DNA of 64,000 nucleotides from Isoetes taiwanensis (lineage: Eukaryota > Streptophyta > Lycopodiopsida > Isoetales > Isoetaceae). The stretch is taken from assembly GCA_021234155.1 (NCBI GenBank), contig JAJEKV010000001.1, positions 32,380,177 through 32,444,176 on the forward strand, given 5' to 3'. Positions 37,401-47,322 of this stretch are shown in pieces. Position 1 is the stretch's first letter; each line of letters begins with the position of its first letter. The translations under genes were made by a program, and so were the position numbers. The notes under the pieces were generated by a model that was not told where the DNA came from, ran no database searches, and was given only the letters and a program-made list of their open reading frames with translations.

Positions 37401-37710
37401 TCCTATCCGGCCAAGAGTTATCAAGTACTTCATAACCAGCTTGGTCGAGGAAGATCAAATTGTATGCGAGTGGTACATGAATGGCCTGTTCTCTCGAGGG
37501 GGGCTATCTTTGTTTGGAATGAAACCTATATCCGTGGTTGGAAATAAGGACATGGTTGAAACCATTCGGTCATACACGGATCTGCTTCATGAGCATTTCA
37601 AGGGGAGGAAGACAAATGGAAGCGATAAAGGCGGCGAGGGCGAGGGAGACAAAGGCGACGAGAGCGAGAATGTCGAAGGTTTGGACGAATCTTTGCGAAC
37701 ACATTCTTGA
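34422..37710 (+). pseudogene. Decayed multi-exon gene with methyltransferase-like C terminus
   Basis: A possible first exon at 34422-34499 reads MTPSKKRQPE and, after a one-base shift, ASSSGGKKKKTNTQ, ending CAG|GTGAGC. An intron at about 35700-36132 is full of palindromes. Then come lysine- and acid-rich exonic frames (DPYPDQIIHARQQWKALG at 36134; GLNGQEARLKDSNGEFPK near 36410; EYHDFDYYKEKAALDEEDMK near 36690). The last exon (about 37160-37710) reads FGFDFKIGGRLDKWW and VCEWYMNGLFSRGGLSLFGM then KPISVVGNKDMVETIRSY. These I align with motif IV (LPYGF of the 46.5 kb gene) and motif I (SAM-binding) of a beta-class DNA methyltransferase, both badly decayed. The methyltransferase reading is an inference from spacing and neighbours. 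Confidence 0.45.
35745..36058. repeat. Six CTCGACT-type palindromes inside an intron
   Basis: GTTTCTCGACTCGCGCGGTC at 35744, GCTTTCTCGACTTCGCGAGT at 35801, CATTTCGCGAAGTCGAAAG at 35872, CGATTTCATGAAGTCGAGAA at 35929, GCTTTCTCGACTTCGCGAGT at 35981 and CTTTCGACTTCATGAGTCG at 36031. They lie between a possible donor near 35700 and the acceptor TTGAATGCAG at 36124-36133. Confidence 0.8.
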
Positions 37711-37873
37711 AAACCTGAGATTGAGGTGAGTTTATTTTGCTCTATCGGTGTTTCTCGACTAAAGCGAGTCGAGAAAACTCGTTTCCTTTCAATACCTTTT
37801 CTTTTCATTCTCGACTTCGAGTCGAGAAAACTCGTTCCTTTCGGCGGATGTCATCATTTCGTGGAAATTCCAG
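37711..37873 (+). other. Intron with two palindromes
   Basis: GTGAGT donor at 37725, two palindromes (CTCGACTAAAGCGAGTCGAG at 37752 and CTCGACTTCGAGTCGAG at 37808), and a candidate acceptor ATTCCAG at 37867-37873. It separates the methyltransferase-like exon from the phosphatase-like exon. Confidence 0.5.
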
Positions 37874-38707
37874 TCAGCGACTCGGATCATTGTCATTGGG
37901 CAGCGGTTCACGCCGCGAGGAGGAGAATGAAAAGGACAAAGACAATCGAGCAAGACACGCTCCACGGCCGAGAAAAGGACCGAAAAAGATAATGATCCGC
38001 ATTTGGATCCCGATGAACCCGGATATATGGTGAGCCAAACTCCAAGCTGGGATCCAATTTGGTCCCGCCAAGCTTGTAATATTTGGCGTCAATGGAGTAT
38101 TAGCTGCGGTATACCACGATAAAGGCGTCCCCGAGATTAACACCTCGCAGATCCAGACCAAAGCGGAGCATAAAATAGTGTATCCGAGGCCTAGAGCTAA
38201 GGAAATTGTTGAATGGTGCACTGGGCGGGGATTGAAGTGGGCATATGGTCTTGTATGGCAAAGAAAAATATTGTCAATGTTCTTGGTGTTCTCGGCATTT
38301 CAATTTTGAAGTTCAAGTTCGTTTTGGGGAAGCGAAAATTCGAGCATGTGTCGGACCTCGATCCGGCCGTCACAAAGGGAAGCATATAATGGTGAAAAAA
38401 GGGCCGGGGTTTATGAGCAATTCGGGACTATGGCAAACACAACACGCTGATCATAGGCGACTCCGCCTACAAGTGCTATCATAGCGCATAAAAATACAAT
38501 CATTGCTAAGCCATATCGACACTGAAGAATATGAGGCGGATAGGTGGTTGTCCTTGACCGGTTGTGTCTGTCTTGGCGGAATCCCGCTTTGCCATTCTTG
38601 TCGCCGATGTGCTTCTGAACTATCCGAGCCTCACGGAACCCGATCCGAGAGACAAGGCGATCATGAAAGCTATGGGCGACAAATATTTTGGTGAACAAGA
38701 AGAGTGA
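37874..38707 (+). pseudogene. FCP1/NIF-type HAD phosphatase domain, decayed
   Basis: The plus-strand frame from 38067 reads AKLVIFGVNGVLAAVYHDKG, the position of HAD motif I (normally D-x-[DN]-x-[TVL]); the nucleophile Asp is replaced by Gly (GGC). Further on come RPRAKEIVEWCTGRG, GLVW then a frameshift to NVLGVL and KFKFVLGKRKFEHVSDLDP, then NTLIIGDSAYKCYHSA, AHKNTIIAKPY and HIDTEEYEADRWL. This matches the layout of plant FCP1-like (NLI-interacting factor) phosphatases: a VWS-type strand, F-K-F-V segment, and DDSPYK-like motif. The frame ends DKYFGEQEE and TGA at 38705-38707. FCP1-type enzymes act on phosphoserine of the RNA polymerase II tail. Several one-base shifts and the lost nucleophile argue against activity. 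Confidence 0.6.
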
Positions 38708-38811
38708 CCTACGCTTTCGGATAGTCAAATTGTGTGAATATTGTAAACAAGCGTGAACACATGTATTGAACATTTTGTAATGAATATACTTGTATATTGA
38801 GTTTTTATTTG

Positions 38812-39095
38812 CCTTTCTCGACTCACGAGTCGAGAAAGGCATGCTTTAATCCTGTTCATGAGACCATTTGTATGTTTGATTGTGTGTTGGATGCGACCAC
38901 AAACTATTATGATAATGCTTGTACATTGCGTTGTTGGGCCTTTTCGACTTTCATGAGTCGGAGAAAGGCACCGGTTGTCTCGTTGACGAAACCATTTGTA
39001 TGCTTCCATGTGTGATTGGATGCAACCATATTCTAATGAGAATGGTTGTACTTTCACTTTTATGGGCCTTTCTCGACTCGCGAGTCGAGAAAGAC
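38812..39095. repeat. Three CTCGACT-type palindromes downstream of the HAD gene
   Basis: TTTCTCGACTCACGAGTCGA at 38816, TTTTCGACTTTCATGAGTCG at 38940 and CTTTCTCGACTCGCGAGTCG at 39068, about 125 bases apart, each followed by GAGAAAG. They lie in a 3' flank or intergenic region. Intervening sequence is also repeated (GATTGGATGC, GAAACCATTTGTATG). Confidence 0.85.
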
Positions 39096-39177
39096 ACTAC
39101 TTCCCACGTCATTGGATGCAGTTGTATGGAATGAATGTCCTCCATTGTAATTTGATTTCAACATTCTTTTCTTCGTT

Positions 39178-39738
39178 TTGACTAATGGCACCGTAATTGT
39201 TAATCATACTCTCCTTGCTCCGGTGGGTTGGGGCACGAGATCCGACCACGAGCACGCAGATCCCTTCGGGCATCACAGAGGCGCTTTCGGCGGCACGAGA
39301 TCCCGCTCAAAGGCGAAAAGAAATACCGATTCAGCGCGGACCCGGTCCACGCTACACTCTTGCGGCCTGCGGGATAAGGTTGCTCAAATAATTCAGAGGT
39401 TGCTCCTACACCCTGGGGATAAAGAACAGGCGAAGAACAAAGAGAAAGTCCAGGAAGCTCAAAGCATCTTGCAAGCATTGCATAACATCCACGGAGGTTG
39501 GGGAAGGAGCATATTCGATGAAAGGCTGCGGGAGGCGAGTGGAGAAGTCGGGTGGACAGGTCGGCCGGTAGCTCCAGAGGCACCTCCCGTGAGGCATTCC
39601 ACACTCTTCAGGTTGCCCCCCAAGGCTTACGGTCGGCGTGAAGAAGCGCCGCTAGTTAATCCCCTAAGGTGGACCACCTACCAAGATGATGTGACTGTAG
39701 TGACAGCAAGACCGCCATGGTCTCTGCGTCCGATGTAA
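39178..39738 (+). CDS. Hypothetical 186-residue frame
   Basis: An uninterrupted plus-strand frame, GC-rich relative to the flanks. The middle is a plausible helical segment (DKVAQIIQRLLLHPGDKEQ, then NKEKVQEAQSILQALHNI) and the end is basic and proline-rich. I do not recognise a family. It could be an exon of the adjacent decayed element rather than a separate gene: no start context or signal sequence stands out, and it ends 300 bases before the convergent gene at 40087. Confidence 0.35.
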   Translation: MTNGTVIVNHTLLAPVGWGTRSDHEHADPFGHHRGAFGGTRSRSKAKRNTDSARTRSTLHSCGLRDKVAQIIQRLLLHPGDKEQAKNKEKVQEAQSILQALHNIHGGWGRSIFDERLREASGEVGWTGRPVAPEAPPVRHSTLFRLPPKAYGRREEAPLVNPLRWTTYQDDVTVVTARPPWSLRPM

Positions 39739-40086
39739 AATACATTGTACCTATTCCATTTATTAATAAAAATTCCTTTTCAACTAGTTCTTTGGTTTCA
39801 ATCTTTAATGAATTTCCTTTGTTTCAGTTGCATTGTTCTTGTTCTCGACTCGCTAACCAGGGAAAACTGCAGCAAAGCTGGAATGCAGAGTTTTATTCAA
39901 AAATTTGAATTAAGGATAGTTTTCGGGTCGAGGTGCTTCTTTTTATGTAAATTAACAGGGTTCCGAAAAAAAATGGGAATGGAATGAGTCCCACTTTAAT
40001 TAAATACGACTTTACTGTAGTATTCTCAAAATTTGAAGATAAAATCTTCATATTCACATGCAAAATTTACAGTCTTTTTCTAAGAC

Positions 40087-43000
40087 TCAGTTACGTGCAA
40101 AAGTGATGAAGGAGGGATACAGGACGTCATCATGTTCATTTATGCCATCCTCATCTCCTTCACTTCTTTCACTGTCACTCGAGGAAGTGCTTGAGTTGTC
40201 TTCCTCATCACTATCAACAGATGGTAAAGCATTGCCACCACCACTCCCTTCTTCATCCTCTTCCTCGTAATTACAAGCCTTTTTAAGCAAATTAACAGTT
40301 TTTTAGCGCAGACGATTGTCTGATTTCAATTTGAAATCATAGCATAATATAGTCGCATCATTCAAGTTCAGCTCATCCCTACAACCCACTTTCTTAGACT
40401 TCCTCCCTTTTCCTTGACTTCTCATTTCTAATTCATACCTACCTTCGAAAGCATTTTCTGAACGTGTCACCAGCCAGTGAATCTTGAGTTTAGTTACTAA
40501 GCCTTCCTCCTTGACTGTATCAAGAACTTTTGCTATCCAAAAGGGTCGACCTTTGTCATCTTCCTCAGTTGGAAGAGCAATCAACATACCTTTGGCAATT
40601 TCTGTGATATTGCCTTGAGGCTCATTCCTACATCTTGGTCCAAGGTACATGACTCGGTCCTCGTCTTCCTCTGCTGCAGGTGCTACTGTAGCATTGCTTG
40701 GACCTGTTTGGTTCTGGGGTTGATGGAAGGTATCATGCCATTGAAACGGTTCTTGCAACTGTCTTAGAGCTAGATTTTGCAAGACCTCTTTCTAGTCAAG
40801 AAAGAAATTTCTCCACCACATTTGATCTTCGTCTGAGAAGTACTTGAAGCCCGAGGAAATGCCATTTTCAATGGCTTTTAAGGATGTCAATGGGGTACTT
40901 TTCTTCTGCTTGGACTCCTTAGGATTTTTGAGAGGAAGTTGCTCAGCACGCTCTATGAGGCAATGGTCTGGAACAAATTTAAGGAAGTGCAATCCCTGTG
41001 GTGTACTTCTTCCCCTGTAAGAAGATTTGTCCATCCTTCAAGTAGAACTTGATGTGATGTTGAAAGCTAAGATCATTCAACTTGTTCACAGCCAGTTCTC
41101 TATCTGAACGTTGAGGAAAAATAAACTCTCTAAAGTCTGCAGTCTCTTTAAGAAGCTCGACCACTGGAATAGGAGTGTAAGAATCTTCAATGACTCGAAC
41201 TAAAGTAGGAAGACAAAAAGCTTTCTTCCTTCTAAGGCGCACAGAAAATCTGCTGAACGTTTGGTCAATCTGATCATGGGTGTGCCCTACAAGTAAAATC
41301 CAAGCTTTACTTTTCTGAAGATCCTTAGCTCCACTAGCATAGCACAATAAGCAAAGAGTGTTTGATTCTTGTTCTCTCTTGTAGTGTTGTCAAGTTGCAA
41401 GTAGAGCACAGGTGGTAGTTGCTCTTGCTCGCACAGGACCTTATTAAGGATTGTAATTGTCAGGTTTAGGTCACCATGCAAGTTTGGATACGTCAAAAAT
41501 ACTTTGCACTTTAGACTTCCTTTAAAGACCATGGCTCCTACGAGGTGGACCCTAACAAAACATTCCTCTGGCACATCTTTTGGAATATTTAGGAAATGGG
41601 GTAGAGTTGTCTTTTTTTGATCCATTCCATCAATTACAATGGACATATATTGCAGTGGATGTTCGAGAGTTTTTTTTCTGTGTTTGGCAAGCTTTCTTCT
41701 CTCTGCTGCTTGTTGTTCACGATGTCTGGCAAGATTTTGTTGCACAATGTCTGTAAAAGAAATCAGGTTAAAAAATTTTCTTCAAAGCAAGTGATAGGAT
41801 GGAGGACATGAGCTTACTTCTTTCGACCTCTGTCTTTGCAGTTTCTCGTTGACTTTTTAATTCTGCACATCTCGAGCAAACAGACATTCTATGTCTCCTT
41901 GGAATTTTCACAAGGCCAAATTCACTTTTCCACAGTCTGGTGAAGTGTGAGTAAGAGATGTGCTGAAACTGAAGCACATGTCTCTTTGTATTCTTTGAAG
42001 ACGTCTTTTTTTATAATGTTGTCTGTGAGATGATACATGTTGCTATTAGGCAACTTCTCACATGTCTCTCTAAAATATTTCTCCATCCATGTAACAGCAG
42101 CCAGGGCATGCATAATTACAACTCTTTTTGGTCCACAATGATCATCAATTGCTGGGTTTTTGTCCAGTCTTTTGTGTATTCGAGACATTCTTGTGGACCC
42201 TAGACGGTGGACAACCATGAAGCATTTTTGGCAGATTTGTTCCCGGTTAATGTAGTGCAAGAAGGTGTTGCGGTCTGGTCTTATATGATAAGCTAAGTAG
42301 GCATTCTGGTCTGCCAATGTCATTGAACTGTAGTTGTCTCTAACTGCTCGTAGTTTGGCCATGTTAAATCTGTTGATGCAACCCAATGAGCAGCATTTAG
42401 TTCTCAGGAGTCTTCTCATTTTGTGTTCATCCATAAGGTTTCTTCTTCTTACAGAGGAGCATGCTCTCAAACTAAAATCCACCTTGAATTTCTTTGAAGA
42501 TTGGCTGGAGAACATGTAATCTCCTTGCTCCTCGTTGGTGTCATCATCTTCTGATGAAACTTCTACTCTAGGGGTAACCTCCTCTGTCCTGATTGGTGTA
42601 TTTGTAGAGGAAAACAGACCACGTGAAGTTGTTCCCGGAAAAGGCGGTAGTACAATGTTAAAGGATGGTGATGGCCCATAAGAGGTTGTGGCATCAGCTG
42701 TTCTTGTACCATCTTGAAAAGGAGTTCTTGCAAACATCTCCTTTAGAGCATTTGGAATTACGCAAATCCATGTGTCTAACCGTTTGTGTGAAGAGGAGTG
42801 CATGCTGCAGCATCGTCCTCATTTGTAGTGAAGTCCTGGTGAGAGAAATTGTAGTGAATCTCACAGTCTTCTATGTTTTCTGTGTTCCTTGTATGTTTGC
42901 ATGAAGGGGGCGAAACTACAAAAGGGGGTAGCTTGTTCTTGAGCACCCGTTGTTGTGGAGCATCTGTAGGTCCGGGGGATGGAAGGAAGGGTGGTGGCGG

Positions 43001-43270
43001 CATGCTCTCGAATTGGTGGTGATGCTTTGGAAGGAGATCCGGTGTCATGTCTTTGGACTTGGTGGCCGGTTGGAAGGGTGGTGGAAGTCATTACGTCTTT
43101 GGACTCGGTGTCTCTTCGAGAAGCAACAACGATGAAGTAGAGGTAGGAGTCGGAGAATACCGGTCTTCAGAAGAAATGACGTTGGTCCCGAGCGTGTCCT
43201 TAGAACTAGACGAGCTTGAGACAACGAAAGGTGGTGGAAGTTTGTTGACGAAGCGGTTTGTCATCTTAAG
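40087..43270 (-). pseudogene. Transposase-like gene, VGHTHDQID family (DUF7869-like)
   Basis: Minus strand, better preserved than its paralogue at 28-30 kb. The N-terminal part (42803-41922) includes RCCSLGC-like cysteines, YHIRPDRNTFLHYINREQIC, then SVCSRCAELK (about 41870), a probable zinc site. After a short intron-like break near 41750-41812 the core reads HREQQAAERRKLAKHRKK, SIVIDGMDQKKTTLPHF (about 41640), YLQLDNTTRENKNQTLFAY (about 41400) and LVGHTHDQIDQTFSRFS (about 41290-41240). The C terminus runs through WWRNFF (40800), an acidic linker and ends at 40087 after an in-frame TAA at 40303. The three Asp motifs suggest an RNase H-fold nuclease. It is divergent from the ParB/methyltransferase gene at 44 kb, so the pair may be one mobile element. 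Stops and shifts separate at least five frames. Confidence 0.65.
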
Positions 43271-44073
43271 AACTGCAAAACAGTGTAGAGATTTGAGAAA
43301 TTTTCTCTACTGCAGAGCTTTTCGTATTCCAGAATACAAGCCCACCTAGTACAAATAGAAGCTCCTGTAACAATTAAGTGAAAGACAAACTAAAAGCTAT
43401 TCCGGAATACACTAGAGCAGAACAGTAAGGCTAAATGTATTTCACTTCACATAGAAAACGAGCAAGACGAAATGGACACCTTTAAAAGGAAATGTTGGCG
43501 CTTCGGGTTATGTATTCCGCCTCGAGCTCAAATTCGCCTAGCGCCCAAACTCGGAATATAATAATATATAGAGACTGTATTCCGATCCACATAGAGAAGA
43601 CATGGACAGGTGAGCAACAAAGTACAACGTACAATCATTTTTAAGTTTGTTTCTTATTCCGGAATACAATTTTGCCTTCGCGTGAAGGCAAAAGTGTATT
43701 CCGGAATACACTTTGGCTTACACCCAGTCACGAAAGTGTATTCCGGAATACACTTTGGCTTCAGTGTGTCAGCTAAAGTGTATTCCGGAATACACTTTCG
43801 CCTTCGTGAAGGCAAAAGTGTATTCCGGAATACACTTTCGTGACTTTGTTTTAAAACGACATTTCTTTCGAATTTTCTGGTGAATTCTAGGCGTTTTTTC
43901 CGCTTTATAGACTTGTTTGGGCCTGTTTTTTTGTCAAGGGGGCATTGTTGTTTTGGCCATTTTGTCCTCTTTTTGTACTCTTTTTGTCATTTGTTTAAGA
44001 CATTTTGTATTCTGGAATAGTTTTATGCCAGTGTTTTCACTAAAAAAGTCGTGTTTACACACATTTTGTACAG
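43271..44073. promoter_or_regulatory. Divergent intergenic region packed with GTGTATTCCGGAATACAC palindromes
   Basis: Lies between the minus-strand transposase-like gene and the plus-strand ParB/methyltransferase gene. Full palindromes are at about 43690-43714, 43732-43757, 43775-43798 and 43814-43838, all AAGTGTATTCCGGAATACAC plus TT. Half or decayed copies are at 43324, 43399, 43433, 43508, 43569, 43660 and 44008. Additional small palindromes GCCTTCGCGTGAAGGC link them. The region ends in TTGTACAG, an acceptor at 44066-44073, so part of it may be a first intron. Confidence 0.75.
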
Positions 44074-46744
44074 GCAAGAAGGCAGCAAGAAACATCACAA
44101 GAAGACCATCAAACTTGGTCAGAAACCGCACCCACAGAGACGGGTTGATGATACTGCTGCGCCTAGGATTTACGAGAACTATCAAACTCAGTGGTTCTTC
44201 ACAAGGGGTACAGCTGGAAAGTACAGCACCCTTACTTTCTTACATGTCTGTCGGAGTCCTGGTGCAAAAAGGTACGATGACAGAGAATTTGTCTGCATGG
44301 GCACCATACAAGCTGTGAGTGAAATAGCTGGGGAGTCGGGACAACGAGGGAGACTATCTTTTGCGACATTTCAAGGTTTCATTCATGTTGATGAAGCCTT
44401 TTTTAGATTGGTCAAAGTAAACCCACCGGCACTTTACAAGTATGTTTCTCACTATATCAACAAGAGATCGCTCAGTGCCATAATCAATGACGTTCGAAGC
44501 ACACAAAGCGAAGACTTCGCCCACAGCGAGTCAGAGCAGGGGGAAGAGGAAGAGCAAGGGAATGGATCAGGGAGTCCGTCACGGTCTGCGAGCCCATCCG
44601 GGAGTTCATCAGATTCAGAAGAGCAGCCACCTCCACCACCGCCAAAGAAGCAGAGGCAAACCATAGCTGCTAAAGAGCCTAAAAAAAGGAAAACGACTAT
44701 AATTGCAACAGAAGATGCTCCTGAGGAAGCACACAAGAAGAAGAAGGGGAAGGGCAAAGCACCTGGTGTTGCCATTAAAGAAAAAAAGGTGGATAAAACA
44801 ACAAAGAAAATGGAAGAGATTAACCTGCACAAATTTGTGCAAGGTGTCATTTATTTGCCAGTCACATCAATGAAGCTTCCTCCCAAAAATGAAGCTGGAG
44901 AACGACCACTGCAGGTTCGAAAGATATATGCAGATAATCTAAGGAACCTCAAGGACAGAATTCGGAGCAATCCAAATGCCCATGTTGCTCCTATTGTTGT
45001 TCTTGTTGATAGAGAGCAGTGCAAAACTCCTGCAGAGTACGATAGAGAAAATGCGGACACATATACGCATTATGTTTTGGGTGGGAACCACAGCTTTAAG
45101 GCAAGGAGGCAATTATACAAAGAAAAAAAGAATCCTAGGTACTTGTCTGTTCTCTGTGCAGTCTATTGTGGTTTGACCGACGAGGAAGCCAAAATCGTTG
45201 CCAACACTCACAACGCTGACAACGAGTACAAGTTAAAAATGAGCTTTGTCGACAAAATCATATTCATGCACAGAGAATATGTCATCTTCAAGGAAAAGTA
45301 CGGAGAGGATTTAAAAAAGCCACAGTACTCCCTTGAACTTAAAGAAGCTTGTGCCATTGAGTGTTGCCTTAAATACGACGAGGCCAACAAACGGGCGTCA
45401 CTCATTGGTCATGACAAATTGGTTTCAGCTAGCGTTCAGGGATGGCCGGGTATGTTACAAGCGTATTCTAGAATAAGATTTAGTGTAACTAGCTTCTAAG
45501 TTTCTTATTTTGTTTGCAGATCTGGGAGCTACAAAATGAAATATTTAATATGTTTGAGCGTGGTGAGCTAAAAAGTAAGGGCAAGGTCTCGGAGAAGAAG
45601 AAAGGCACCGACGTGCCAAAGAAAGAAATGACTATCACGGTCTGGAGGGAGATGCAGGGGTTCACTGACACAGAATTACTAGAACAGCTTCTGCAGAAGG
45701 TGGTGGACAAGGAGTTCACACTTGAAGAAATATCGAAGGAGTTGCACAAGTAAGCATTACCATCATTGCTGCCTTTTCACTTGTAGAATTCTACATTTAC
45801 CTCAAGATAACAACAATCGGGTACTCCTGGAAATGCTTTCTCACCCTCGAGGGATCGAAAGTGTATTCCAGAATACACCTTCCCACTTCCCGTAGTGTAA
45901 ATGTGTATTCCAGAATACACTTTTACTCCTTCGAGTCAGGGAAAACGTATTCTGGAATACACCTTCCCACTTCCCGTAGTGTAAAAGTGTATTCTAGAAT
46001 ACACTTTTACTCCTTCGAGTCAGGGAAAACGTATTCTGGAATACACATTCTAACTTGTTGCGTTGTAGAAGTGTATTCCAGAATACACTTTCGCTCCTTC
46101 TCTGCAGTTAAAGTGTATTCTGGAATACACTGCTGCAATAACAAAAATGTTGTCTAAGGCACTTGTATTCTAGAATAAGTTTACGTGGCAGGAAGATAGT
46201 TTACTTCACATTTTCACTTTCCAACTGCTAAAACGGTTGTGGTTTTCTTTCAAACCAAAAAAATGTTATCACCTGCCAGACATAGCAACTCAACGTGGAG
46301 ACGTGGGAGAGGTGCAAGGAGCTTTATCCCATAGCTACATCCGACGAGCGTATGCTTCAGTACGCGCCAAATTTTGAAGGATGGGTACGCTGACTAAACA
46401 CGTCATACTTGACTTGTCTCTGTCTCAATCTCCCCTTTGTTTGCAGAACAAGAAGAAAAATAAGGACCTGCCAGAAGGTTTCATGCACCTCATGAGAAGA
46501 AAGAACACTGGCAGACAGGAGGACTCTAGATGTGGAGCCTTCTGATTATGAAAAGTTTAGTTTGTACGACCAAAATAATTTGTTTTCTATCATCCACGGG
46601 GACTGCACTAAACTGGTTGGGACAGTAAAGCCACAGGATTTTACACTGGTCATAGCGGACCTTCCTTATGGCTTTAAACTAAAGGACAGCCGTTACGACG
46701 ATCAGCCTTTTAAATTTTCAGAGTTTAACGCTTTCGTCGACGGC
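44074..46744 (+). CDS. ParB-like domain plus DNA N4/N6-methyltransferase, multi-exon, truncated
   Basis: Exons: 44074-45449, 45520-45749, 46286-46384, 46447-46744. The first encodes an N-terminal part (WFFTRG...HVCRSPGAKRYDDREF), an acidic Ser/Pro stretch and KKKKGKGK-type basic runs. A ParB/Srx-like domain follows: VIYLPVTSMKLPP, then HVAPIVVLVDREQ, YVLGGNHSFKARRQLYKEK (the G-x-x-R-x-x-A motif) and GLTDEEAKIVANTHNADN. The last exon starts the methyltransferase: LFSIIHGDCTKL, then FTLVIADLPYGFKLKD, with DLPY as catalytic motif IV of an N4-cytosine/N6-adenine enzyme; motif I should come later (beta class) but an LTR starts at 46745. The 46384/46447 splice keeps frame; the first two junctions and one spot near 46515 are each off by one base, so this copy is decayed or carries indels. 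ParB folds bind DNA and CTP or act as nucleases; here the role is unknown. Confidence 0.8.
45750..46285 (+). repeat. Intron with seven GTGTATTCCGGAATACAC-type palindromes
   Basis: Between the GTAAGC donor at 45750 and the CATAG acceptor at 46281-46285. Palindromes at about 45858, 45903, 45946, 45987, 46030, 46069 and 46111 alternate GTGTATTCCAGAATACAC, GTGTATTCTAGAATACAC and CGTATTCTGGAATACAC. The spacers CCTTCCCACTTCCCGTAGTG and CTCCTTCGAGTCAGGGAAAA are themselves duplicated. Confidence 0.85.
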
Positions 46745-47322
46745 TGTTTGGGGTCTGGGTTCGGGAACTCCTGCAAGACAGCCCTTTGTGAGGACCCTTG
46801 GATCTAACAGGAGAATCCGGGAGCTATGTCACGCGGGATTTGCAAAAAGAACAAGGAAAAGAGAACAGAACAAAAAGAGAACAATGAGATCACAATAATG
46901 AGAACAACTTCCTTGATGTCAATGAAGATACATGAGCTCTCGAAATCGAGAGAAAACTGATGTGAGACAAGACTCAAAACTCATCTAAAAACTCATGTGC
47001 TAGCTCTACTCATATATATAGTACAATGGCCTTTGGCCCAATATAGACACTCTGACTGATTTCGGTGCCGACTCCTGGAAGGAGGCCTGATTTGCAGGAA
47101 TGCTGGCGGTGCCTCTTGAAGTGCCTGAAATCACGCTGACGCTGACGCAGGCGGTGACGGGCCGTCACTTGTCTGAGCGCCTCCTCTTGACGCCAGGCGT
47201 GGTCTTTGTCTGCGTGGTCTGCTTGGTCTTCTGCTGGGCCTTTGACGACTGACCCGTGCCTGGTTGTGGATCCTTGGCCTTGACTTGGTCCATCGTATGC
47301 ATGAATAGGCACAGGACTAACA
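46745..47322 (-). mobile_element. 3' LTR of a non-autonomous LTR element
   Basis: On the minus strand it starts TGTTAGTCCTGTGCC (47322) right after a polypurine tract (TTTGGTGGGGGGGAG, 47323-47337) and ends CCCCAAACA (46745), 578 bases with TG...CA ends. A TATA-like CTATATATATGAG lies near 47020. The left edge falls inside the methyltransferase exon, explaining its truncation. No second LTR is visible, because the Ty3 array occupies the expected 5' side. Confidence 0.6.

Noticed and set aside
43690-43838. CRISPR-like array from regular repeats
   Set aside because: The repeats are self-palindromic, spacers are short and themselves repeated, and the setting is a spliced eukaryotic gene.
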